This document shows, piece by piece, positions 1 through 8,473 of a stretch of DNA of 64,000 nt. Source of the stretch: Oscillospiraceae bacterium (lineage in GTDB: Bacteria; Bacillota; Clostridia; Oscillospirales; Ruminococcaceae). Position 1 is the stretch's first letter; each line of letters opens with the position of its first letter. A program made the translations under genes and the position numbers. The notes beneath the pieces were generated by a model that worked only from the letters and a program-made list of their open reading frames with translations, was not told the origin of the DNA and did not search any database. The stretch spans positions 62,001-126,000 of the forward strand of contig CAAGJI010000092.1 of the NCBI GenBank assembly GCA_900770195.1, read 5' to 3'.

Positions 1-152
1 ACAGTCTTAATGACCTCCCTATGCTTCAAACTGTAAAATACCCTATAGTAATAGGAAAAAAATCTCCGCTTGTTTCTTATAATTTTTATAATTCAGATGA
101 TTTCGATGATGATGGACTTTCAAATGCATTTAAACATTTTTCATTAATTTAA
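1..152 (+). CDS. HAD-superfamily hydrolase, C-terminal fragment (cut by window start)
   Basis: Only the last 49 codons are present, in the frame starting at base 3. They begin SLNDLPML, which matches HAD motif IV (usually GDSxNDxPML), the acidic motif that holds the catalytic Mg2+ in this phosphatase superfamily. The tail is acidic (DDFDDDGL) and ends FKHFSLI. The following bases form a strong terminator, so this is the last gene of its transcript. The fragment cannot show the cap type or substrate. The order motif IV followed by a short tail would suit a HAD-IIB or mannosyl-phosphoglycerate-phosphatase-like enzyme, but this is a guess. Confidence 0.7.
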   Translation, partial: SLNDLPMLQTVKYPIVIGKKSPLVSYNFYNSDDFDDDGLSNAFKHFSLI

Positions 153-160
153 TACAAAAC

Positions 161-190
161 AAAGACAGACTACAAAAGCAGTCTGTCTTT
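161..190. terminator. Rho-independent terminator, bidirectional
   Basis: An 11-bp perfect stem (161-171 with 180-190, arm AAAGACAGACT) encloses an 8-base loop. A-rich sequence lies on the left and T-rich sequence on the right. It sits between the plus-strand HAD gene and the convergent minus-strand SGNH-like gene and probably serves both. Confidence 0.88.
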
Positions 191-225
191 TAATGTATTT
201 AGGATTTAGAATAAAATCGTAGAAA

Positions 226-858
226 TCAAGCAAAAGAAGGAACGCTATACTGAGAATGCGACATAGAATGACTAACTTTTCCATTGTCATCAAAATTATT
301 GTAATCATCAACAGCATCTGCAAATGTCATAGAACCTGTCATAAAATATTTCAAAGCTCTGAAAGCTTCAAGTGCAGGAAATTTTTTTCCGCTTGCTGAT
401 GTAATATCAGCATACTGACATTTATATTTTCTTGAAAGAGCTTCAATATCTCTGTTAAGAACATTTGGCTGAATATTATATTCATTATCACAAACTGAAA
501 CTATAACGATTTTACAATGCTTATTTACGTTATGTATCATATTTATAATTTTTTCATAGCATTCAACTATTTCTTTGACAGAACTGAAACCAAGTTCAAG
601 GTCTGTTTCGCCAAGATTTAAAAGTATTCTTGATGGCTTTAACTGCTCCATAGTTTTTTCAATAAGTTCAGATGCTTCAAAAATCGTAAGGTCTGCAATG
701 CTTCTGTTATATACATCACAATCTATATTATACGTTTGTTTCAATTCATTAGCCGGTATTGCATTTGCAAAAGTTGAACCAATTATAACTGTTCCACCCA
801 TATTTGCAAGTCCATTAAGTGTTTCAAATCTCTTGAATTCATTCTTATGTATATTCAT
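226..858 (-). CDS. SGNH/GDSL-hydrolase-like protein with degenerate catalytic blocks
   Basis: A 210-residue cytoplasmic protein with no signal peptide or membrane segment. The layout follows the SGNH fold: block I as IIGSTFANA near residue 25 (Ser nucleophile position), block II as YNRSIADLT near residue 50, and block III as LNLGETDLE near residue 81. In classical members block III is GxND, so the Asn is replaced here by Thr. No block V DxxH is visible; the tail is instead DYNNFDDNGKVSHSMSH. It may therefore be a diverged or non-catalytic member. The start is supported by GGAGG about 9 bases upstream of the ATG. It is monocistronic, divergent from the sensor kinase, and ends at the shared terminator. 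The fold assignment is moderate; the substrate is unknown. Confidence 0.55.
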   Translation of the reverse strand: MNIHKNEFKRFETLNGLANMGGTVIIGSTFANAIPANELKQTYNIDCDVYNRSIADLTIFEASELIEKTMEQLKPSRILLNLGETDLELGFSSVKEIVECYEKIINMIHNVNKHCKIVIVSVCDNEYNIQPNVLNRDIEALSRKYKCQYADITSASGKKFPALEAFRALKYFMTGSMTFADAVDDYNNFDDNGKVSHSMSHSQYSVPSFA

Positions 859-999
859 AATAAAATACCTCCGTATTTCTTTTTGTTTCTTTTGATGATT
901 ATATGATACAACTTTCGGGAGGAAAAAGCAATATTATGAAACTATTGAACTGAAAAACATTTGATTTTTTTACTTTACTTACAAAAGTTTATTTTGTTA

Positions 1000-1028
1000 T
1001 TTACATAAACCATTTTTTATGATATAAT
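1000..1028 (+). promoter_or_regulatory. Promoter of the two-component system operon
   Basis: A sigma-A type promoter: -35 TTTACA (1000-1005), 17-bp spacer, -10 TATAAT (1023-1028). The expected start of transcription is near 1035. That leaves a leader of only about 14 bases and argues that the kinase starts at the ATG at 1049, not at the TTG at 1031. Confidence 0.8.
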
Positions 1029-1048
1029 TATTGTATGGAGTGATTAAA

Positions 1049-2677
1049 ATGGGACAGAAAAAAACAAGACAAATAAAAAAACTTCAAAATCAGATATTTA
1101 CAGCAATGCTTGCACTTATAGTTGTTATGACAGTTATACTATCAATTTTAAGCATAGAAGTAAATATTTTTAATGAAAAAAAGGGAATGGATCAGAATTT
1201 ACAAAATATTGCCAAAGCAATTGCACAATCTTCAGATGTTGAGGAAAATATTTCAAATAAAAATTCCGAATACGAATCTTTTTCTCATCTCGACACTTTA
1301 AAAAATTCCCTTTCAAATATAGACGTAATATCTGTAATTGATTCTGAAAACGTAAGAAAGTACCATACAAATCAAAAACTTATAGGTACAAAGTATAATG
1401 GCACAATGCCTGATTTTAAAAATAATTCAAGCCTTTATGTTACAAATGACAGAGGCCCGTCAGGTTTGCAAAGAAGAGCATATGCACAAATTTATGATAA
1501 AAAAGGAAATCCGGCAGGTTTTGTTATTACAAGTATGCTTGAAAAAAATTATGATAAAATCGTTTTTAATACAATAATATTTCATTTATCAGCAGCATTA
1601 ATTATAATATTGTGTGCTTTTTTCATTTCAAAAAAACTTTCCAAAAAAATCAAAAGCTGGCTTAATGGTTATGAACCTGACACATTCAGTGCAATGTTTA
1701 ATATACGAGAAAATATTCTTGAATCACTTGAAGAAGGAGTTGTGGCAGTTGATTCAAATGAAAATATTTTATATATGAATAATGCAGCACAAAGTATGAT
1801 GAATATAAGAAATAATAATATTTCAAACAAAAAAATCACAGATATATCTTCCAAACTTTCACTCAAAAAAGTGCTTGAAAATAAAGATAAAGAAACAGGA
1901 ATAACAATACATCCTTCAAATAATTCAGATATTTTAGTTGACAAAATTCCTGTCGCTGATAATTCTCAGATTGTTGGTGCTTTGTGTTTGATGCATGACA
2001 GGACAGAATACAGAAAAATAATGGAAGATTTATCCGGTGTACGTTATCTTGTTGAATCTATGAGAGCAAATAATCATGATTTTACAAATAAACTTCACGT
2101 AATATTAGGGCTTATACAAATGGGAAGAACTACTGAAGCATCAGAATATATAACTAATATAACATCTATTCAGCAGGCACTTATACATAATATAATGGAA
2201 AATATCGAAGAACCGTCTGTTGCAGCACTTCTTATTGGAAAATATGCACGGGCAACCGAATTGAATATTAAATTCAATTTAAATCCTGATAGCAGATACA
2301 ATAAAGGTGATATATCCGTTGTTCCCGAAGACATTGTAACAATTATTGGTAACTTACTTGAAAATTCTATGGAATCATTAAATGAAAAAAATGACAGTTA
2401 TAAGGAGTTATCAATAGGAATATTCACTCAACCACACGCTATGATGATAACTGTTGATGATACAGGAATGGGAATCTCTGATAAAAATATGAAACATATA
2501 TTTGAGAATGGTTTTTCAACAAAAGGAAACTCTAAAAAAGAAAACAGAGGTAATGGTCTATATCTTATAAATAAACTTGTAAAAAAATATAATGGTAATA
2601 TAAATGTTGAATCTGAAACAGGGGAGGGAACTTCCTTTACTATAGAATTAACAGAGGAGGTTGATGAAAATGTATGA
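1049..2677 (+). CDS. DcuS/CitA-type sensor histidine kinase
   Basis: A 542-residue membrane sensor kinase. A first membrane segment (about residues 16-38) and a second (about 172-195) enclose an extracellular ligand-binding region of CitA/DcuS type. A cytoplasmic PAS domain follows (EEGVVAVDSNENILYMNN, from about 221). The dimerisation box has the family pattern MRANNHDFTNKLHVILGL with the phospho-acceptor at His343. The ATPase domain shows the N box (NLLENSMESL, about 434), DDTGMGI and GNGLYLI. Family members sense di- or tricarboxylates, but the ligand here cannot be read from sequence. The start is set by GGAG at 1036-1039 and by the promoter position. The 3' end overlaps the regulator gene by 8 bases. 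Confidence 0.88.
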   Translation: MGQKKTRQIKKLQNQIFTAMLALIVVMTVILSILSIEVNIFNEKKGMDQNLQNIAKAIAQSSDVEENISNKNSEYESFSHLDTLKNSLSNIDVISVIDSENVRKYHTNQKLIGTKYNGTMPDFKNNSSLYVTNDRGPSGLQRRAYAQIYDKKGNPAGFVITSMLEKNYDKIVFNTIIFHLSAALIIILCAFFISKKLSKKIKSWLNGYEPDTFSAMFNIRENILESLEEGVVAVDSNENILYMNNAAQSMMNIRNNNISNKKITDISSKLSLKKVLENKDKETGITIHPSNNSDILVDKIPVADNSQIVGALCLMHDRTEYRKIMEDLSGVRYLVESMRANNHDFTNKLHVILGLIQMGRTTEASEYITNITSIQQALIHNIMENIEEPSVAALLIGKYARATELNIKFNLNPDSRYNKGDISVVPEDIVTIIGNLLENSMESLNEKNDSYKELSIGIFTQPHAMMITVDDTGMGISDKNMKHIFENGFSTKGNSKKENRGNGLYLINKLVKKYNGNINVESETGEGTSFTIELTEEVDENV

Positions 2678-3344
2678 TGTAATAATAGTTGAAGATGATC
2701 CAATGGTTGCATCAATAAACAAGCAATATATATATGAAGATAAAGATTTTCAAGTTAAAGCAATTTTTCATAATGGTTCTGATGCACTTGAATATCTTAA
2801 AGACAACAACATATCTCTTGCAATTTTAGATGTCTATATGCCTAAAATGAACGGTCTTGAACTTCTTCATAAAATACGTGAAAATAATATTTCTGTTTCT
2901 GTTATAATGGTAACTGCTGCGAATGATTCTTCATCTGTTGATGAAGCTTTGAAACTTGGTACAGTAGATTACCTTATTAAACCTTTTACTTCTTCAAGAT
3001 TTCAGCAGGCACTTGACAATTTTAAAAACAGACAAAATATTTTTAAAGGTATATCGTCTTTTAATCAGCAAAACATTGATTCCTTAATAGGAAAAAACAC
3101 AAAAAACAATCTGACAGATTGTCCTAAAGGCATTCAGCAAAAAACATTAGATACAATATGTGAATTTATAAGAAAAAATTCACCTAAAGAAATGACAAGT
3201 GAAGAAATAGCAGACAATATAGGTTTATCAAGAGTTACAATAAGGAGATATATGAATTATCTTATAGAAACAGGAACAATTTCAGAAAGAATGAATTATG
3301 AAACAGGCGGCAGACCATGTATGCTTTATAGGTGGAACAGTTAA
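2670..3344 (+). CDS. CitB/DcuR-family response regulator
   Basis: A 224-residue regulator. The receiver domain (1 to about 120) has the acidic pocket EDD (8-10), phospho-acceptor Asp54 (LDVYMP), Thr82 and Lys104 (LIKPF). The C-terminal part (about 165-224) is a winged helix-turn-helix of the CitB type (SEEIADNIGLSRVTIRRYM). It is the obvious partner of the upstream kinase, whose gene it overlaps. AGAGGAGG at 2653-2660 lies 9 bases before the ATG at 2670 and too close to the TTG/ATG codons at 2661 and 2664, so 2670 is preferred. Targets are unknown; the MATE gene two genes downstream and the malic enzyme and adhE genes on the other strand are candidates by inference only. Confidence 0.88.
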   Translation: MYDVIIVEDDPMVASINKQYIYEDKDFQVKAIFHNGSDALEYLKDNNISLAILDVYMPKMNGLELLHKIRENNISVSVIMVTAANDSSSVDEALKLGTVDYLIKPFTSSRFQQALDNFKNRQNIFKGISSFNQQNIDSLIGKNTKNNLTDCPKGIQQKTLDTICEFIRKNSPKEMTSEEIADNIGLSRVTIRRYMNYLIETGTISERMNYETGGRPCMLYRWNS

Positions 3345-3358
3345 GGAGAATATTATTT

Positions 3359-4108
3359 ATGGATACAGAACTTCATTGCAAATTACTTCCTGCACAGGTT
3401 TTAATTAAAAACAGTGTAAAAGGGGATAAAGAATGCAATTACGAACTCTATATGATAGAGTTTATTAATTCATCTCTTTGGTTCAGAGAAAAAGTTGGTT
3501 TCAAAAAATTTCACAGACCTGAAAGTGAATCACATGGCGAATGTGATTGCTATGCTGGCGATTATGGACTTGATTTTAAACTTACAGCAAGCCAGACAAG
3601 ATTGCAAGCATGTAGTGAACTCTCAAACCAAACAGTAATTGTAGATAATTCAGGAGAACATAAAACAATACCACCTAAAAGAAATACATCTTATCATTGT
3701 ACAGTTCTTCACAAAGCTTTACAGTCCTATGACCTTGATGGACTTTGTGAATTAAGAAAGAAAAGATACTCTCAGGGAACAAAAAAAGCAGATATAAGAA
3801 CATTTCTTGAAAAACTGGAATTCAAAAAGAATCTGCTTCTTTATTATCCGCATAAATTTTATTACAGACGTGACATTGAATTCAATAAGGCTGTAAAAAA
3901 CATAGTTAAAGGATTAAATTATTCATTTAAATCTGCAATGCAGTATAGAATGAAAATTTGTCCGGAGTATGAAACATATATGGGATTTATCTATAATGAT
4001 TTTTTTGTGATAATGTGTTACACAAACAATAAATTTAAGGTTATTGATTATATAAACACGCAAAAAAGTCCTATTTTTACACGTTTATATAATTATGTTT
4101 TTTTCTGA
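3359..4108 (+). CDS. Conserved-looking protein of unknown function, third gene of the two-component operon
   Basis: I do not recognise this 249-residue protein. It has no signal peptide and no clear membrane span. It is rich in Lys, Tyr and Cys, with a Cys/Asp patch HGECDCYAGDYGLDFKLTAS near residues 59-78 and a basic stretch LRKKRYSQGTKK near 130-145. The Asp-x-Lys in GLDFKL after an acidic residue faintly recalls PD-(D/E)xK nucleases, but the spacing is not convincing. AAGGAG (3343-3348) lies 10 bases before the ATG at 3359; a GTG at 3332 inside the regulator gene is less likely. The gap to the regulator is 14 bases, so co-transcription is very likely and links the protein to the sensing system. 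Confidence 0.75.
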   Translation: MDTELHCKLLPAQVLIKNSVKGDKECNYELYMIEFINSSLWFREKVGFKKFHRPESESHGECDCYAGDYGLDFKLTASQTRLQACSELSNQTVIVDNSGEHKTIPPKRNTSYHCTVLHKALQSYDLDGLCELRKKRYSQGTKKADIRTFLEKLEFKKNLLLYYPHKFYYRRDIEFNKAVKNIVKGLNYSFKSAMQYRMKICPEYETYMGFIYNDFFVIMCYTNNKFKVIDYINTQKSPIFTRLYNYVFF

Positions 4109-4229
4109 TTCAGAAACAATTTTTTTACTTTTTAAAAAGCCATATTTTTGCAAAAAAAATCAATTTTCTGATATATTTTTCTTTTAATATCATATATAAT
4201 ACATATCGACTAAAGTTCGCAAAATATAA

Positions 4230-4259
4230 TCAAAATCAATCAAAAGTAGTCAAATCAAA
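4230..4259 (+). promoter_or_regulatory. Three 10-bp-phased TCAAA repeats upstream of the MATE gene
   Basis: TCAAA starts at 4230, 4240 and 4250 (a further copy at 4255), so three copies lie exactly one helical turn apart. They are between a possible -10 (TATAAT, 4195-4200) and the MATE start codon. Direct repeats on one DNA face are typical of cooperative regulator binding, and CitB/DcuR-type regulators bind AT-rich direct repeats. The assignment is by pattern only. Confidence 0.35.
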
Positions 4260-4277
4260 TAAGAAAGGAAAAGTTAT

Positions 4278-5642
4278 ATGATAAAAGAAAAAAAAGAATT
4301 CAGAAATCGATTAGTAAGACTTGTAATACCTATAGCAATGCAGCAGCTTATGCTTGCACTTGTTAATGTTTCAGATGCTGTAATGCTTGGATTTTTAAAT
4401 CAGGATTCGCTTTCAGCAGTATCTCTTGCAGGACAGATTCAATTTGTATATAACCTCTTTGTAACAGCAGTAACAGGCGGAATATCAATACTTGCAGCAC
4501 AATATTGGGGAATAAATGATAAAAAATCAGTAGAAAAAATCCTTGGAATAGGTTTAAAACTTATGGTTTTAATATCAATTCCGTTTACAATTGCAGCTTT
4601 GTTTATACCTGAATTATTAATGAAACTTTTTGCATCTGACCCATCATTAATATCAAAAGGTGCAGAATATCTTCAGGTAGTTGCCATTTCATATTTGCTT
4701 TTAGCATTTTCTCAGGTTTACCTTTGTATTATGAAAAATTGTGGACAGGCAGGTAAATGTTCTTTAATAAGTTCAGTTTCTGTTGTTTTAAATATAATTT
4801 TAAACTGGATATTTATATTTGGTGTAGGTCCTGTCCCTGCTATGACAATAAAAGGGGCAGCATTTGCAACAGTTATTTCAAAAGTAATTGAACTTGCATG
4901 GGCAATGATTGTTATGGCAAAGAAAGATAATGTAAAGATAAATCTGAAACTTACATTGTTTAATGACAAAATCTTAAAAAAAGATTATATGAAATATTCA
5001 CTTCCATTACTTGGAAATATGCTTGCATGGGGAATAGGCTTCACAATGTATACTGTAATAATGGGACACCTTGGTTCAGATGCAGCAGCTGCAAATTCAA
5101 TTGTAAATATTGTTAAAAATCTTTCTATTTGTGTATGTTCAGGCGTTGCAACAGCAAGTGCTGTTCTTGTTGGTGGTGAACTTGGTAAAGGCAATATTGA
5201 AAAAGCTAAAAGATATGGTTCAAGACTTTCTCATGTTTCACTTGTATGCGGAATGATTTCAGGCTGTATAATACTTTGTATAATTCCTTTTGTTGGATAT
5301 TTCACTACTATTTCAGAAACAGCACAGAGTTATATGAAGGTTATGCTTGTTGTAAGTTCGTATTATGTAGTGGGAAAAGCTATGAATATGACTATAATAT
5401 CAGGAATTTTCCCATCAGGTGGCGACTCAAAATTTGGATTAAAATGCGATACAATAACAATGTGGTGCGTAACTGTTCCAATAGGTCTTATTGCAGCTTT
5501 TGTTTTAAAACTTCCTGTAGTAGTAATATATGCTCTTATAAATATTGATGAAATAGTTAAGCTTCCAGCTGTTTATATTCATTATAAAAAATATAAGTGG
5601 CTCAACAATCTTACAAGAAAAGAAGAAACTGCATCAGCATAA
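4278..5642 (+). CDS. MATE-family multidrug/toxin exporter
   Basis: A 454-residue integral membrane protein with about 12 hydrophobic segments in two similar halves, the expected size for MATE (NorM/DinF-like) Na+ or H+ antiporters. The N-terminal segment (IPIAMQQLMLALVNVSDAVMLG) and the repeated small-residue helices (AAQYWG, GSDAAAANSI) are typical. AAAGGA lies 7 bases before the ATG. It stands alone between the two-component operon and a bidirectional terminator, and is preceded by phased TCAAA repeats, so the neighbouring response regulator may control it. Substrates cannot be predicted. Confidence 0.9.
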   Translation: MIKEKKEFRNRLVRLVIPIAMQQLMLALVNVSDAVMLGFLNQDSLSAVSLAGQIQFVYNLFVTAVTGGISILAAQYWGINDKKSVEKILGIGLKLMVLISIPFTIAALFIPELLMKLFASDPSLISKGAEYLQVVAISYLLLAFSQVYLCIMKNCGQAGKCSLISSVSVVLNIILNWIFIFGVGPVPAMTIKGAAFATVISKVIELAWAMIVMAKKDNVKINLKLTLFNDKILKKDYMKYSLPLLGNMLAWGIGFTMYTVIMGHLGSDAAAANSIVNIVKNLSICVCSGVATASAVLVGGELGKGNIEKAKRYGSRLSHVSLVCGMISGCIILCIIPFVGYFTTISETAQSYMKVMLVVSSYYVVGKAMNMTIISGIFPSGGDSKFGLKCDTITMWCVTVPIGLIAAFVLKLPVVVIYALINIDEIVKLPAVYIHYKKYKWLNNLTRKEETASA

Positions 5643-5678
5643 AGCTTTCAACATATAATTTTCATATAAACATTAATA

Positions 5679-5714
5679 AAAAGGTCTGAGTAAATTTTAT
5701 CTCAGACCTTTTTA
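5679..5714. terminator. Bidirectional Rho-independent terminator between the MATE gene and adhE
   Basis: A 13-bp perfect stem (5679-5691 with 5702-5714) encloses a 10-base loop. The outer five pairs are A:T, giving a T-run on both strands. It lies between convergent genes and should end both transcripts. Confidence 0.92.
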
Positions 5715-5728
5715 TTTAAATTGTAGTA

Positions 5729-8365
5729 TTATTTTCCATAATATGCAAGATGAAGAAGTTTTTTAAGTTCATCAATTCTTGGAAGACGAGGATTTGCCGT
5801 CGTACACTGGTCATCAAATGCCTTATACGCAAGATCTTCAAGTGCATTTTCATAAACAACAGGGTCTATATATGATCTGTTATCTTTTTCACCAGCTTCT
5901 TTTATAGTAAGAGGAACGTCAACTTTTCCCATAAGTTCTCTGACAGCATCAGCAAGTGCCTTAACACCTTCAGCGTCTGTTGCATCTTGTGAAACAAATC
6001 CCATCATCTTAGCTATTTCTGCATATCTTTGAGGTGCGATATAATGGTCATATTTCGGCCATGCTGCAAATTTAGTAGGCGTAGGTTCTCCATTATATTC
6101 AATAGTATGCGGAAGAAGATAAGCATTTGCAAGTCCATGAGGAATATGAAATTCACCACCAAGTTTATGTGCGAGAGAATGATTAACTCCAAGAAAAGCA
6201 TTTGTAAATGCCATTCCTGCAATGCATGAAGCATTATGCATTTTTTCTCTTGCTATTTTGTCAGCTGTTTTGTATGAATCTGGAAGATATTTAAATACAA
6301 GTTTTATTGCATGAAGTGCAAGTGCATCTGTATAGTCATTTGCAAGAACAGATACATATGCTTCAATTGCATGAGTTAAAACATCAAGACCAGTGAATGC
6401 TGTTGAACTCTTTGGAACTGTATAAACAAATTCAGGGTCAATTATAGCAACATCAGGAGTCAACTCATAATCCGCCAAAGGATATTTCATACTTTGACTC
6501 TTGTCAGAAATAACAGCAAAACTTGTAACTTCAGAACCTGTTCCGGAGGTTGTCGGAATTGAAACCATTTTAGCTTTTTTACCCATTTTAGGAAATTTAT
6601 AAACTCTTTTTCTAATATCCATAAACTTCTGTGCCATTCCAACAAAATCAGCATCAGGATTTTCGTAGAAAAGCCACATTGCTTTTGCAGCATCCATTGC
6701 TGAACCACCGCCAAGTGCTATTATGACATCAGGGTTGAAAGTGTTCATTATTTCAACACCTTTTCTGACAGTTGTAATATCAGGGTCAGGTTCAACATCA
6801 CTAAAAATCTCAACAATAGGTTTTTCAGCATTCTTATTAAGCTGATAAGTTAATCTGTCAACATATCCAAACTGAACCATTCCAGGGTCAGCGATTATCA
6901 TTGCTCTGTGAATGTCAGGCATTTTAGAAAGATATTGAACAGAACCAGGTTCAAAATATATCTTTTCAGGAACTTTAAACCACTGCATATTAAGTCTCCT
7001 CTTTGCAACTTTCTTTCTGTTGATTAAATTTTTAGCCGTTACATTTTCAGAAACAGAATTTTTACCATAAGAACCACATCCCAAAGTAAGGGAAGGAGCA
7101 ATTGAATTATAAACATCTCCAATTGCACCAAACGAAGCAGGGGAGTTAACAACAATTCTGCTTGCTTTCATTTCAGAACCATATTTTTCTATAAGTTTTT
7201 CATTTGATGAGTGAATTACAGCTGTATGACCTGCACCATGTTTCAGCATTTCCTTGCACATTTCAAAAGCATGTTCATTATTATCTGACTTAACTACCGC
7301 AAGTACAGGAGATAATTTTTCAAGTGCAAGAGGATATTCATCTGCATTAGTTCCTTCTATTTCAACACAAAGAACTTTTGTTTCTTTTGGAATTTTGATA
7401 CCTGCTTTTTCAGCAATCTGCCAAGGATACTGACCAACAACCCAAGGTTGAACCGCCATTTTTTCTACGTTTATAACAACATCCTGAATTTTCTTTACTT
7501 CATCTTTTTTTGCAAAGTAGCAACCATGCATTTTCATAAAACTAATTGATTCATCATAAACTTCTGCATCAATAATTGCTGCCTGTTCAGATGCACAAAT
7601 CATACCGTTATCAAAAGATTTTGATAAAATAAGGTCGTTCACAGCCTGTTTAATATTAGCAGTTTTTTCAATATAACATGGAGTATTACCAGGTCCAACA
7701 CCAAGGGCAGGTTTTCCTGCTGAATAAGCAGCTTTAACCATTCCTGGACCACCTGTTGCAAGAATTGTTGCAACATCAGGGTGATTCATAAGACAGCCTG
7801 TAGCTTCAATTGATGGAACTTCAATCCACTGAATACAATTTTCTGGTGCTCCTGCTTTTATTGCTGCATCTCTGACAATTTGTGCTGCACGAACAGAACA
7901 TTTCTGAGCATTTGGATGAAAACCAAATATTATAGGATTTCTTGTTTTAGCACATATGATAGATTTAAACATAGTTGTAGAAGTTGGATTAGTTACAGGG
8001 GTAACACCTGCGACAATACCGACAGGTTCTGCTATTTCAAGGTAACTTTCATCTACATTATCTTCAATTATACCAACTGTTTTTTCGTGTTTTATTGAAT
8101 GCCAGATGTATTCAGTTGAAAAAATATTTTTTGTTACTTTATCTTCAAAAATGCCCCTTCCTGTTTCTTCAACCGCCATTTTTGCAAGTTCCATCTGTGC
8201 TGATAATCCTGCAAGTGCCATTGCTTTAGCAATTTCATCAATTTGTTTCTGATTAAGTTTCATATATTCATGAAGAGCAACTTTTGCTTTTTGAACAAGT
8301 TCATTTACCATTTCAACAGGAGAAACTTCTGTTTTTATTTCTTTTTTATTATTTTTTTCAGCCAT
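5729..8365 (-). CDS. adhE: Bifunctional acetaldehyde/alcohol dehydrogenase AdhE
   Basis: An 878-residue fermentative enzyme that reduces acetyl-CoA to acetaldehyde and then ethanol with NADH. The N-terminal CoA-acylating aldehyde dehydrogenase domain (to about 435) has the catalytic Cys in NGMICASEQ near 255. The C-terminal iron-dependent alcohol dehydrogenase domain (from about 445) has the NAD-binding GGGSAMDAAKAM near 552, PTTSGTGSEVTS, and the iron-ligand region DVLTHAIEAY ... HSLAHKLGGEFHIPHGLAN. TTGGAGG (8371-8377) lies 5 bases before the ATG at 8365, so an upstream TTG at 8377 is rejected. The length is normal for AdhE. It has its own consensus promoter and a palindromic operator shared with the malic enzyme gene, so the two are probably co-regulated. 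Confidence 0.97.
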   Translation of the reverse strand: MAEKNNKKEIKTEVSPVEMVNELVQKAKVALHEYMKLNQKQIDEIAKAMALAGLSAQMELAKMAVEETGRGIFEDKVTKNIFSTEYIWHSIKHEKTVGIIEDNVDESYLEIAEPVGIVAGVTPVTNPTSTTMFKSIICAKTRNPIIFGFHPNAQKCSVRAAQIVRDAAIKAGAPENCIQWIEVPSIEATGCLMNHPDVATILATGGPGMVKAAYSAGKPALGVGPGNTPCYIEKTANIKQAVNDLILSKSFDNGMICASEQAAIIDAEVYDESISFMKMHGCYFAKKDEVKKIQDVVINVEKMAVQPWVVGQYPWQIAEKAGIKIPKETKVLCVEIEGTNADEYPLALEKLSPVLAVVKSDNNEHAFEMCKEMLKHGAGHTAVIHSSNEKLIEKYGSEMKASRIVVNSPASFGAIGDVYNSIAPSLTLGCGSYGKNSVSENVTAKNLINRKKVAKRRLNMQWFKVPEKIYFEPGSVQYLSKMPDIHRAMIIADPGMVQFGYVDRLTYQLNKNAEKPIVEIFSDVEPDPDITTVRKGVEIMNTFNPDVIIALGGGSAMDAAKAMWLFYENPDADFVGMAQKFMDIRKRVYKFPKMGKKAKMVSIPTTSGTGSEVTSFAVISDKSQSMKYPLADYELTPDVAIIDPEFVYTVPKSSTAFTGLDVLTHAIEAYVSVLANDYTDALALHAIKLVFKYLPDSYKTADKIAREKMHNASCIAGMAFTNAFLGVNHSLAHKLGGEFHIPHGLANAYLLPHTIEYNGEPTPTKFAAWPKYDHYIAPQRYAEIAKMMGFVSQDATDAEGVKALADAVRELMGKVDVPLTIKEAGEKDNRSYIDPVVYENALEDLAYKAFDDQCTTANPRLPRIDELKKLLHLAYYGK

Positions 8366-8385
8366 ATTAACCTCCAATCAGTTTT

Positions 8386-8401
8386 GTTAGTATAAACTAA
8401 C
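8386..8401 (-). promoter_or_regulatory. Palindromic operator in the adhE leader
   Basis: The plus strand reads GTTAGTATAAACTAAC, 6-bp inverted arms around 4 bases. It lies about 17-32 bases downstream of the predicted adhE transcription start and just before the Shine-Dalgarno sequence. It matches 14 of 16 positions of the core of the operator at the malic enzyme gene. A repressor bound here would block elongation or initiation. It does not resemble the usual Rex site (TTGTGAA-N4-TTCACAA type). Confidence 0.65.
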
Positions 8402-8424
8402 TCAATGTTTATTATCATAGTTTA

Positions 8425-8453
8425 ATTATACACTATTTTGTTTGCAATGTCAA
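8425..8453 (-). promoter_or_regulatory. adhE promoter
   Basis: On the minus strand: -35 TTGACA (8448-8453), 17-bp spacer, -10 TATAAT (8425-8430). This is a full consensus sigma-A promoter and suggests very high expression when not repressed. The transcription start is expected near 8418. Confidence 0.9.
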
Positions 8454-8473
8454 TCTTTTTGATAAAAAAGTAC

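Noticed and set aside
226..858. SGNH-like gene as a pseudogene
   Set aside because: The frame is intact, the ribosome-binding site is good and it has its own terminator, so degeneration of motifs is not evidence of gene death.
8386..8401. Rex operator at adhE
   Set aside because: The palindrome GTTAGT-N4-ACTAAC lacks the TTGTGA/TCACAA or TTGTTAA/TTAACAA half-sites of Rex.
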